From NCBI RefSeq assembly GCF_000143415.4, contig NW_003314272.1:55144-119143 (forward strand): a stretch of 64,000 nt of DNA, in the 5' to 3' direction. The notes beneath the pieces are model-generated. The model was not told the origin of the DNA, ran no database searches, and saw nothing but the letters and a program-made list of their open reading frames with translations. Numbering within the stretch: position 1 is the stretch's first letter; each line of letters starts with the position of its first letter. Source of the DNA: Selaginella moellendorffii (lineage: Eukaryota > Streptophyta > Lycopodiopsida > Selaginellales > Selaginellaceae). The position numbers were made by a program, and so were the translations under genes. Positions 55,147 to 64,000 of this stretch are shown one piece after another.

Positions 55147-58100
55147 ATGGCGTCGGGGGAGGGCCATAGCGAGGGAGCGGAGGGGCACGGGGCGCCGGGC
55201 CAGGGCCCGGGCAGTGCCAACAAGGCGGAGGAGGAGGAGGAGGGGGAGGAGGGTGACGATGTGATCGATGTCTCTCCCTCAGGCTGCTGCGCCTCGTCGC
55301 TGGCGTGCGTCCCAGCTGCAAAGTCCCAGCGGGCCAAGCAAATGTACGTGTTTGACAACGTTTTCACCCTTTTGCCACGCTCTCTTCTGCAATTCACGAG
55401 CCTCCGGGTCCTCAAGGTCTTCTCCAACGCCGCGCGCTACTTCCCCGACCTTGACGACGACTGCTTCCCCCAGTTGGAGCAGCTCCAGGTGAGGGCATCT
55501 CCACTGGGACTGTCCAGCCTTTTGCCGCTTGGGAAAATGCCCGCTCTCAAGACGCTCGAGCTCCACCAGCTTCCGCTCCGCCCCTCTGCGTCCTTTCTAC
55601 CAGCCGAGATTGCCAACCTCCAGGAGCTCCGACGGCTTTCGGTCTGTCACTTCTCAATCTCGTAAGTCACTCCTCCTTCTCTGTTTCGCATCCAAACTCT
55701 CGCTTTTCAGGTATCTACCACCAGAAATTGGATCCCTTCACAGCCTCCAGGAGCTGGACTTGTCGTTTAACAAGCTCAAGCTCTTACCCAAGGAAATATC
55801 CGGATTGACATCACTTAAATCGCTCAAGCTCTCAAACAACAAGCTGGGGGAGCTCCCTTCGTCTATTAGTACAATGCTTTCACTGGCCACCCTTGATGTT
55901 GGCCATAATAGACTAACTTCGCTCCTCACACTGGATCTGCAAGCTATGACTTCCTTGCAAGAACTAAATGCTCAAGTAGGCTCTAGCGGTACTTCAAGCT
56001 TCCTACTTTGGTTCGTTTCTCATCTATCTCTTCTCCTCTTGTGCAGTTTAATAAGTTGCAAGCGACTGGAGAGATTCCAACATGGCTCAGGTGCAACTTT
56101 GAGGGTAACGAGTGGCTGCAATTTTATTCGGAGAGAAAAAAGGCTAAAGGTAATTTACTGTCTACTTTATTTTTGAAAGGAACGTAACTTGATGGATGGA
56201 ACAGGATCTAGGAACTCCGGCAATCGGTCAAAGCTGGGAGTTGAAAGCAGGCGGTGCAAGACATTGGGGTCTGCGATACCTGAGGAAATGGTGCTCCTGG
56301 ATTCTGGAAACTACCGGACTGTTGACAAGAGAGGAAGCGCAAACGAGCTTGGGGAAAGTACAGATTTGCCGCTACAAAGCAAGCAACTAACAGTGACAGA
56401 GAAGGCTGGCACTCATGCAGGTTCGACTCACAAGAGGCTTGGGCATTGTCCTGTTGAAGGTAATCCAAAGCCTAGCAAGCGTCGGAAGGCAGCTGAGAAG
56501 TTCTCTGAGGTGTCATACAAGTACAGCAAAGATTCCTTCTGTGGTTTCGATGACCATCTTGTGGATGGTTTTTACGACGCGGGCAGGGACCATCCTTTTC
56601 TTCCGCTGGAAGCCTTGGAAAATGAGCAGTTCAGTTTCAACAGGCGCGAGGTTATACTGGTCGACAGGTAGGCACGCGTTCTAAAGCTGCAAATTACAAG
56701 CTGCTGCTCTGGGTACCTGCAGAACCAAAGACGAGGATTTGGACGCGATGGCTTCATCCGCTAAACAACTGCTTGTTAGTCTTGGACCTGGCGGGGCAAC
56801 ATTTGAGCATGGTTCGAGTGACTTGTACAACGTTGCAATGCTGGCCTTGTTCGTGTCAGATTGTTTGGGTGGGAGCGACAAGACGTTGAATGTTAAAATC
56901 ATGCGGCGCACTGCACTTGGTTCTACGTCAAGTATGCCCTTCGTGTGTTCGTGCTGCGCAACAGGGCCAAGCGACAGTGGTGCCTCTTTTTCCGGTGCGC
57001 TTCCAAGCATGCGTACACTCAGTGACGAAGCAATAAGACATGTCAAGCTTAAGAGGAACTCCAACGTAGTACCTTTGGGATCATTGCCTTATGGCGTTTG
57101 TCGGCACCGGGCAATACTCATGAAGGTATGTTCTAAGCATTGTGTGCTTTATTCACGTCTTGTTTTGCAGTATCTTTGCGATCGATCGAGTCCCGTTATT
57201 CCTTGTGAGCTAGTGCGGGGATATTTGGATTATATGCCGCATGCTTGGAACGTTGTTCTTGTTTGTAGGGGTGGTGTTAACGTCAGGATGCTTGTCGACG
57301 CGTGTCGTCCTCTTGATATCAGGCTTGAAAGCGATCCAGAGTATTTCTGCCGGTTCGTTTCGAGGTTTTCCATTTTCGTTTTGTTTAAACAAAGTTTTTA
57401 TTTCCTCTCTAGGTACATTCCAACCCGGCGGATACATGTGCAGCCTAGGGTGGTGGAGCTAGGCAGCGGGACGTTTTTGCCTCTGTTTTACGAGGAGATT
57501 GGTTTTGGTGCTTCCGGTGCAGAGGTTAGGAAATGCAGCGTTGGAGGTCATACGGCAGCTGCAAAGGTAAAACGTGCATGGAGATTTGGTTTTTTTTTTT
57601 TTTTTTTGTTTTCTTTTTTCTCAGTACAAGCTTCTACCAGATCCGGCAGCTGGATTCTGCGGTTGTCAAAGAATCATCGGATGGTGGGTGGCTCAGTGAG
57701 TTGCGCATACACTGTAGCATCGGAGAGCATCCCAATGTTGTCGCGTTCTATGGTCATCAGCTATCGTTTGAATCCGCTGCGTCGAATGGCGCAAACAAAA
57801 AGCTGGACGCTCCCCAGCTGGTTATATTTATGGAGTATGTCAAGGGCGGGTCGCTAGACGTGAGTTGCTGGTTGCAAAATTTCCTGGTTTGCCGTACTAA
57901 TTTGTTTTTGCAGAATGTTATCACTCGCTTCTCAAAAGATGGCTGCCTCTATACACCGCCCCGATTAGCAATAAATATTGCTGAAAGTGTAGCTCAAGGT
58001 CTGGTTTGGCTTCACTCAAGGGGGATCATCCACCGTGACATCAAAAGCAGTAACATACTGGTAGATTTGGATTCTCCTGACAATAGACCGGTAGTCAAGA

Positions 58101-58659
58101 TTTGTGACTTTGATAGTGCCGTTCCTGTGGGTTCCTCGTCTATCCACACCTGTTACTTGGCACATCATGGTCTACCCCTTACTGATGTCTGCGTAGGCAC
58201 TCCTCGATGGATTGCTCCAGAAGTGCTGGGTGCTATGTATACTCGTCAGCAGTACGGGCTGGTAAGCATCCTCTTTCCAAACAATCGTAACAGACATCAT
58301 TCATGTCTGTGTGTCTACAGGAAGCAGATATGTGGTCTTTCGGCTGTTTCATCTCAGAATTGTTGACACTAAACGTTCCTTATGCGGGAATCGGGGACAA
58401 TGAAATTCACAATCACATCAAAGTAAGTGTAGTAGTGACGATATTGTCGTCTCCTTCTCATGCTTTGGTGGGGCAGGCTGGAGAGAGGCCCTCGTTAACG
58501 TGGAAGCTTGATGAGATTGTCCTTGAGCCAGCCGTTGGCGGCGACAAAGATTGCCTAGATGCTTTGATACGTCTGTATGAGTCATGCACAGAGCTTGATC
58601 CTGGCAAACGGCCAACTGCACAAGAAGCTTTGTCGTCTTTACAGAAGCTGGTGGAATGA
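55147..58659 (+). CDS. LRR / EDR1-domain / Raf-like protein kinase
   Basis: Multi-exon gene with three parts. The N-terminal part has leucine-rich repeats such as YLPPEIGSLHSLQELDLSFN and SLKSLKLSNNKLGELPSSIS, without a signal peptide or membrane helix, so it is an intracellular LRR. The middle part matches the EDR1/CTR1 peptidase-like domain: PLGSLPYGVCRHRAILMK, YLCDRSSPVIPCELVRGYLD, YMPHAWNVVLV. The C-terminal kinase has a glycine loop IGFGASGAEVRKC, AAAK in beta-3, IIHRDIKSSNILVDL in the catalytic loop, CDFDSAV in place of DFG (58106-58114), GTPRWIAPEVL and EADMWSFGCF. The same layout occurs in Arabidopsis At1g04210-type Raf-related kinases. The kinase reads in frame if an 83-nt intron (57567-57649) ending CCGGCAG is used. 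Confidence 0.85.
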
Positions 58660-59024
58660 GGAAGATTCATCATCCGACCCCAAAAGGTATGCTTTGAGCT
58701 GCACTGGTATTGATCATATTCATGTTTTTTAGCAGGCATTTCTTGTGTCTTGCGAAAGGGAATATCGCACAGATTGTTATATACATTTGGAGGGTCAGTT
58801 TCTTTGCGTCTATATTTTATATTTTATACAACTTTCTCATTTTGTTTAATTACAACAGCTATCAACAATTGAAGTTGAAGCAAAGCAGGCATCAATGAAG
58901 ATGGAAAGGCAATCAACCGATGCCTTTGATTCGCGAGCTGCCTTTGCTGCAAGGGATACCCCGTTGGATCCGATTTATGGGTCTATAAAAGTTAGCTCTT
59001 TCATAAGACGTGAGAAGACAAGCC
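58660..59024 (+). promoter_or_regulatory. Promoter interval of the LEA14-like gene
   Basis: A 365-bp AT-rich interval separates the kinase stop from the LEA14-like ATG. GTCTATAAAAG at 58981-58991 is a good TATA box, 35-40 bp upstream of the ATG, which implies a very short 5' leader. Confidence 0.6.
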
Positions 59025-60179
59025 ATGGAGGGAGGCGGCAGTAAGGTGGCCAAGTTTGCTCCCCGGGTGGATATGATGGGAATGAGCTTGCAATCGTCAA
59101 CAGCCAACAGGGCGGTAGTAGATGTCCTCTTTGCGATCTTGAATCCTCACCCGGTGGAACTTAAGCTGGTGGAAGTTGAGTTTGCGTTTGAGAAGGAAGA
59201 CGACAGTGAAGTTGCGCTTGTGAAGCTGGTCCAGTATCCCAGTACAATTCAAGCGTGCTCCTCGACGCTGATGATGGTGCCAGTGGAGTTGAAGCAGGCA
59301 GATGTCAGTCACGTTGCATCGCACACAATGAAGGCTCAACTCAATTTTAGGCCGAACAGCATCAGCGATTTTTTCACGGTGAGTGTGGGTAAGGTGAAGG
59401 ACTTTTTCAAGGTGCTGCAACCAGAAGGTGGACGGGCTTCCGGGTACGTCAACGGGGTGCACATTTCGTCCCTTTCTCCCGAGGAAGTCAAATTCAGCAT
59501 CATTCTGCGAGTCTCCAACGGCAACACCATCCCAGTGGAGCTTGAAAGAGCGGAATTCGCTCTGGAGGAGGAGAGCAAGGTCAAGGTGGCTGATAAGGTG
59601 GTGCGCGCACTCCAGACCATCAATCCCAAGAGCCAGAAGCGAATCGAGATCGGCCTGACGGTCGGGAAGGAGGAAATGAAAGCGGCTTCTCTTCCAGCTC
59701 CAGGCAACATGCTGAGCCTGAAGCTTAGGATGGACTTTTGGTTCAAGGATTCCTCTCACGGCGAGTACAAGATCTCTCAGGACAAATCCGTCTCTTTCCC
59801 AGTGCTGGCTCCCGCAGCAGCCCAGGTGAAGGAGGTGGTGTTTGAGCACGATGCTTCTGGCGTCCCCGTTGCCAGGATGCAGCTGCAACTCAAAGTCGTC
59901 CCCATCAAGCTTAACGCCATACCTCTCCTCGACTACACGATACGCCACACCGCTTCTATGAAAGAGCCCGTGGCCAAACTCGCGAGCTGGTCGCTCCTTG
60001 GGCACGGTGACGCGACGACACTGGAAGAGGAGATGGCGGTGGAAGCTGTGTTGCAGCCCCTGGACGATTCAGCATTTGGCTCGGCACTGTGGGAGGTGTT
60101 TTGCGACAGAAGCACCAACTACACGTCCACCGTGACCATCGAGGGGAATTCCCTTGAGTATGGTACAGTTCGCATGTAG
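59025..60179 (+). CDS. LEA14/WHy-like tandem beta-sandwich protein (putative)
   Basis: Intronless, 384 residues, starting MEGGGSKVAKFAPRVDMMGM. Two or three repeated modules have alternating hydrophobic residues and phrases such as VDVLFAILNPHPVELKLVEV and FSIILRVSNGNTIPVELERA. The N-P-x-P/V-x-L-x-x-V/A-x-F pattern is reminiscent of the LEA_2 (LEA14, WHy) fold, a stress-associated beta-sandwich. No signal peptide or membrane segment is present. I do not recognise the exact family and the assignment rests on the pattern only. It converges with the naphthoyl-CoA synthase gene, 44 bp between stop codons. Confidence 0.55.
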   Translation: MEGGGSKVAKFAPRVDMMGMSLQSSTANRAVVDVLFAILNPHPVELKLVEVEFAFEKEDDSEVALVKLVQYPSTIQACSSTLMMVPVELKQADVSHVASHTMKAQLNFRPNSISDFFTVSVGKVKDFFKVLQPEGGRASGYVNGVHISSLSPEEVKFSIILRVSNGNTIPVELERAEFALEEESKVKVADKVVRALQTINPKSQKRIEIGLTVGKEEMKAASLPAPGNMLSLKLRMDFWFKDSSHGEYKISQDKSVSFPVLAPAAAQVKEVVFEHDASGVPVARMQLQLKVVPIKLNAIPLLDYTIRHTASMKEPVAKLASWSLLGHGDATTLEEEMAVEAVLQPLDDSAFGSALWEVFCDRSTNYTSTVTIEGNSLEYGTVRM

Positions 60180-60223
60180 CTAGCACCTCTCCATTCTCGT
60201 TGAATAACAAGAAAATATTTCGT

Positions 60224-61611
60224 TCATGGTAACCTGGGAACCTTGGAAAAATTGGGCTGCCTGCCCTCCAGATAAGACTTCCTCCCTTCCTCGCCCTCTT
60301 CAGAGCCGTAGAACAGAAGCGTCGCGTTTCCAGCCAGCTCCTGCACATGCATCACGCATGCACTCGAGTGATCCAGCAACCAAGAAAATCGCGGAAAATC
60401 ACACCTGAAGGCCAGCATGCCCGTCTTCCACGGCGTTGAGCGCAGACTTGAGAACCCGGATGGCAGTGGGGCTATTCTTGAGCATTTGACGGCACCACTT
60501 GATTGTCTCCATCTCCAGCTCCGCGACCTTTTAAAAAGAAATGTATATAGCATGACCGCGGCGATTGCTCGACCGACTTACAGGCACCACCGCGTTGACA
60601 AGACCCATCTCCAGGGCTTGCTGCGCATCGTAAAATCTCGCAAGGAACCACATCTCTCTCGCTCGCTTCTGCCCAACCTGCAAAGTAGCAATTGTAGCAC
60701 CACTGGCATGGACGCACAGACTTACCAACCGGGCCATGATGCTACAGCCATAGCCAGCGTCAAAACTGCCCACCTTGGGCCCAGTCTGCCCAAACATGGC
60801 ATTGTCCGCAGCGATAGTTATGTCGCACACCATGTGGAGGACGTGACCTCCACCAACTGCGTAGCCAGCAACCTGCTCTAGAGATGATGAAGCATGCTTC
60901 CATCCAAACCAAAGAAACGAAATCGACTGCTCACCATTGCGACGACGGGCTTAGGGAGCCTCCGAATTTGCATCTGTGAACACAGGTCATGACTCTCAAC
61001 TGGAGATGTAACAGCTTGTTGCTTGCCTGCAAGTCCAAAACGTTGAGACGCGCAATGTTGTCTTGACCGACATAGCCATGCTTTCCACGCACTGATTGAT
61101 CACCTCCACTGCAGAATGCATCGGTCCCCTGCAAGAGACATACGTAGAGCTAAGTATAAGGGGAAAGCTACTACCTGGCCTGTTAGTATCACCACTCCCA
61201 CGTCCTTGTCGTCTCGAGCGGCAGACAATGCACGCTGCATCTCGGTGACTGTTCGAGGAGTGAAGGCATTCCTCTTGTGCGCTCTGTTGATGGTGATCTG
61301 AGCCAACAGTTGAAGAAAGGATGAGCACAACTAGTACTCCCAAGCCACTCCCAAGCCACTCCCAAGCTTACTTTTGCTATTCCTTCTCCAAGAGCCTTGT
61401 GGTATAGCACCTCCTCTAGCTCTGGGCCGTCGCCTACCCAGGACTTGAGCCACACTACCCTCTCGCAAGAGATATCCCCGTGACGGCGTTCATAGCTACT
61501 TTGGCTTCGTCTGCAAACCACAGCTTCCAGCCTGCAACTTGAATCCTCGGTCAAGGGTGGTACCAGATGAGAAGAAAGGCGAGCGAGGCGACAGCGTGAC
61601 TTGTCCGCCAT
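60224..61611 (-). CDS. 1,4-Dihydroxy-2-naphthoyl-CoA synthase (MenB/NS)
   Basis: Minus-strand multi-exon gene of the crotonase superfamily. The enzyme closes the second ring of the naphthoquinone nucleus in phylloquinone (vitamin K1) synthesis. Recognised parts: [48 protein letters not shown] (oxyanion loop), [80 protein letters not shown] and the C terminus FSKVPRLP. The catalytic Asp of GSFDAGYG is present. The first ATG gives [20 protein letters not shown], in which RLARLSSHL is a perfect PTS2 nonapeptide (R-L-x5-H-L). This predicts import into peroxisomes, as reported for the Arabidopsis enzyme. Appears intact. Confidence 0.92.
61333..61370 (+). repeat. 12-mer repeat in an intron of the NS gene
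   Basis: CTCCCAAGCCA is repeated three times in a row inside the first intron of the naphthoyl-CoA synthase gene, close to the splice site (plus-strand CTTAC at 61367-61371). Confidence 0.75.
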
Positions 61612-61661
61612 AGCCAACTTACTGGACGTTATCCACACCAATCACTAAAAGCTTGCATTAC

Positions 61662-63351
61662 CTATGTTTCGTGATCATCGTTATTGTCAATACCGCCTGG
61701 CACTATTCTATACCAGATGCGCAGAAATACCGCGAGCATGCCTTCAATCGCGTCACAGATCGTATCGGTGATTAACGTGACTATATATGTGATCACCGTG
61801 ACGATGAAATTCCAAAACGAGCCCGGCCAGTAGTATGGATGGAGCAAGCGAAAGAGCAAACTGATGACAAGCCTCGGCTGCCTGCCCACCTGTATACCCT
61901 CCAGCCTATCAGAAACTCGCGTTGCTCGTGCAAAACCTTCAAGCCACTCACCGGGAACAGGCAGTCTAGTGTATCCCAGGCAGCGTGCCTCACGGGTCTT
62001 GTGGGATACATCGGCCCACCGGGTGAAGTAAAACTGAAGAGCGCTGTTTTAAGACGTGTACTTGTTGTCACTCTAAGCTCCTTCCCTATCAGACGCGGCG
62101 ACATTGTCAGGACAAGAAGAAAGCAGCACGGGTCCACACACCTTTGAGTGCCTTTGCGCTCCACAGGTAGTGAAGTAGCACCGGTTCAACCTTCACCTTC
62201 TGCAGCTGAGGAAAAACGAAAACGTAGCATACAGCTCCAGTAAGCATGGAAAGACGAGAATACCTGGTCCGTCAGCTCTATGACAAACACGTCGGCCGCC
62301 GCTCCATTGTACCCAGGCACAAGAGGAAACCTGCTTAAAAAATCATCCAGTCCATCGGCTGCAACTTACACACACGTTTACTAGGTGCATGGAGTGAGAG
62401 CGAAACAGATCCACCTGGCTCGTAGAAGAAGAAAAACCTTGCCAAAAGTAACGCGAGCTCCCTTCGACTCTAAGTGAATGCAGGCAAACTAATATAAGCA
62501 CTGAATTCACGCCAGCCATACTTGCTTACTTGTAGGGGAAACTTATTGAGTTGGTCAGACGACAGAGCTGCCTCCATTGTGTACTGCAAAAGGCAGGAAG
62601 AAGAAGAAGGAAAAAAAAAAAAAACAATAGAGATCTGGCACTTATACAAAGAAATCTGGTTACGTGATAGAGAGAATGAAATCGTGTCACGTTGCCCAAT
62701 AGATCAATCCTGCCATGCAGGGCATGAGAGAGAACGTGAGCAAAACAACGCAAAACGTACCAGAAGATGTTGCTGGCACCCTCGATGAATGCGGTGGTGT
62801 AGCGGAGCAAACCATCCGAGGCATCCGTTGGAATCTCGAATAGCTTGGAGCAGGCGAGTCACAATCGTCAGCAATCTGTCTAGGCGCAAAATTCATACCC
62901 ATTGGTAGAAGACGAGCGCAAAGATTTGCGATGCGAACGACTGGGTCCACAGCTGTACAAACAAGGGAAGGAGGGGCTTGGCATCCTCGGGGATTTGCGC
63001 GTAGTGCTCCGCGAGGACTTCATAAAAGCACTTCCTGCCCACGAACAGGTGCTCAGCATCTTGGCCATACAAGAGTTCTGTCCAATCCAAAAGAATCCAA
63101 GAGCCTGGCTGCGTAAACTAGAAGCGCGAACTCACTACCTTTTGCACGATCGTCCACTTCGAGAGCTACATCAGTGAAGAGCTGCCTGAGACAATCTCCG
63201 CGCTGGGACGGCAAGCTGATCGCCTGGATAGAGAGTGAGGAGCTCCTGCCGACAGTGAGCCCTGAGTTACCTTGTGCAGCTTGCGGAGGAGCTGCTGCGT
63301 GAGAGCCGTCCGGTAGGCCGACTTGGGGAGGGGGCGGTGGCGGTCCGACAT
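61662..63351 (-). CDS. Unrecognised plant protein with C-terminal membrane segments
   Basis: Minus-strand gene of about eight to ten small exons. It starts MSDRHRPLPKSAYRTALTQQ; further exons read SLPSQRGDCLRQLFTDVALE, WILLDWTELLYGQDAEHLFV, GRKCFYEVLAEHYAQIPEDA, LWTQSFASQIFALVFYQW, LRYTTAFIEGASNIFW, RFPLVPGYNGAAADVFVIEL, then LHEQREFLIGWRVYRW and LVISLLFRLLHPYYWPGSFW, NFIVTVITYIVTLITDTICD. The C-terminal part has one or two membrane helices and a short acidic end (GGIDNNDDHET). It is coherent and spliced in frame, so probably a real gene, but I cannot name the family. Its stop is 50 bp upstream of the NS gene start on the same strand. Confidence 0.7.
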
Positions 63352-63546
63352 GACATCTCTCTCCGCCGTCCTTGCCCTACACACCTATATGTGTTGTGTT
63401 TGAGTGATCCTCGCAAAGTCATTAAAAAGCCATGCATGATATGTACAGAGAGTGAGTATCATCATCTCTAGCCGATCAAAAACCAATATCAGTGTTTGAT
63501 ATTGAGAGGGGGGGACACAATCTTGAGAGCTGGATTGGATCGCTCC
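63352..63546. other. Intergenic interval
   Basis: Promoter of the membrane-tailed gene and 3' UTR of the ceramide synthase gene on the same strand. No other feature seen. Confidence 0.4.
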
Positions 63547-64000
63547 TCAGTCGTCTTCGGAATCTGTGGAACCCAATGTGTAAACGGACCTGAAAGAGGA
63601 GAGGAGAGAGGTGTTTGATTACCTACCTGATCTTACATCGTCCCCCACGGTGCCGTTGTTCTGGAGCTGCCTCAACACCATCCGGCAGATGAGCACCCAC
63701 CAGTAGACGTGGAGCACCAGCAGCGACATGAGCATGGTGTTGAAGACATAGTAGATCTTGACCGTCTTGACGTTCCGGAAGTCGAGGAACTCCATGCAGT
63801 GGTAGCTGCGAGAGTGCGAGTCAGGAATGGCAACCGCAGGGAGCGTGCGTACCTGGTGCTCCAGATTATCCAAAACGGGAAGTAGATGAGTCTGAGGAGG
63901 AGCCACGAGAGCGCAAACAAGGCAAACGCAATGCTGGCCCCGACATCGCTGCCCGAGTACTTGAGCAGCTTGGCGGACTCGAGCAACACGTCGCTGGCAT
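63547..64000 (-). CDS. Ceramide synthase (LAG1/LOH-like), C-terminal part
   Basis: Minus-strand gene cut by the right edge. The visible exons read LLESAKLLKYSGSDVGASIA, FALFALSWLLLRLIYFPFWI, IWSTS-like end, then YHCMEFLDFRNVKTVKIYYV, FNTMLMSLLVLHVYWWVLIC, RMVLRQLQNNGTVGDDVRS and, after a last intron, a short acidic end DSEDD. This is the C-terminal TLC domain of plant LAG1-type ceramide synthases, ER membrane enzymes that acylate sphingoid bases, including the typical LRLIYYPFWILWST and LHIYWWVLMYRM segments and the DVRSDSE tail. The catalytic HH motif would lie beyond the edge. Confidence 0.9.

Noticed and set aside
57560-57660. Apparent frameshift at a poly-T intron in the LRR-kinase
   Set aside because: Using the acceptor CCGGCAG at 57649 instead of CTCAG at 57624 keeps phase 0 and gives a normal kinase N lobe.

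Overview
The window looks like nuclear DNA of an early-diverging land plant, most likely a lycophyte of the Selaginella type. This is an inference from three things: eukaryotic genes with GT-AG introns that are almost all 43-85 nt long, very short gaps between genes, and a purely plant gene set (R2R3-MYB, SERRATE, plant cysteine oxidase, cellulose synthase family, 1,4-dihydroxy-2-naphthoyl-CoA synthase, LEA proteins). A 100-N assembly gap lies at 34546-34645. No rRNA, tRNA gene, CRISPR array or intact transposon was recognised.

The window has two very different halves. From 1 to about 25 kb the DNA is AT-rich and holds no intact gene I can defend. It is a graveyard of gene pieces that still carry short introns: a plastid-type pyruvate dehydrogenase E1-alpha relic (about 689-2084) split by a tRNA-like element and a 4 x 164-bp amplification of one exon-intron junction; acyl-CoA-binding/kelch protein pieces on both strands (2.4-3.9 kb); an alpha-galactosidase exon (9.0 kb); two copies of a glucose-6-phosphate isomerase segment (9.6 and 19.2 kb); a SKIP16-like F-box piece (14.7 kb); and a replication protein A large-subunit relic (16.6-17.9 kb). 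Between them lie duplications, tandem repeats and a nearly 2-kb block of extremely AT-rich DNA (21.15-23.05 kb).

From about 25.4 kb to the right edge the sequence is a dense gene island with balanced base composition. In order: a PPP4R4-like HEAT-repeat phosphatase subunit (+), a small ORF (+), an F-box protein (+), a three-KH-domain RNA-binding protein (-), a LEA/DUF4149 membrane protein (-), an R2R3-MYB factor (+), a cellulose synthase relative with altered catalytic motifs (+), a coiled-coil protein whose 3' end is repeated four times (+), SERRATE (-), a LisH-CTLH-CRA (GID8/RanBPM-like) protein (-), plant cysteine oxidase (-), CDC48 (+), a 51-residue hydrophobic protein (-), an intronless BTB-like protein (+), RTF1 of the Paf1 complex (-), an LRR-EDR1-kinase protein (+), an LEA14/WHy-like protein (+), naphthoyl-CoA synthase with a PTS2 peroxisomal signal (-), an unrecognised membrane-tailed protein (-), and the 3' end of a ceramide synthase (-).

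There is no operon logic. Several neighbours share very short divergent promoters (RTF1/LRR-kinase 87 bp between start codons; 51-residue protein/BTB-like 95 bp), and several pairs converge within 38-54 bp. The most notable single observation is the cellulose synthase relative: its reading frame is open through all exons, yet it lacks the N-terminal RING finger and the DxD, TED and QxxRW motifs that define a working GT2 enzyme.
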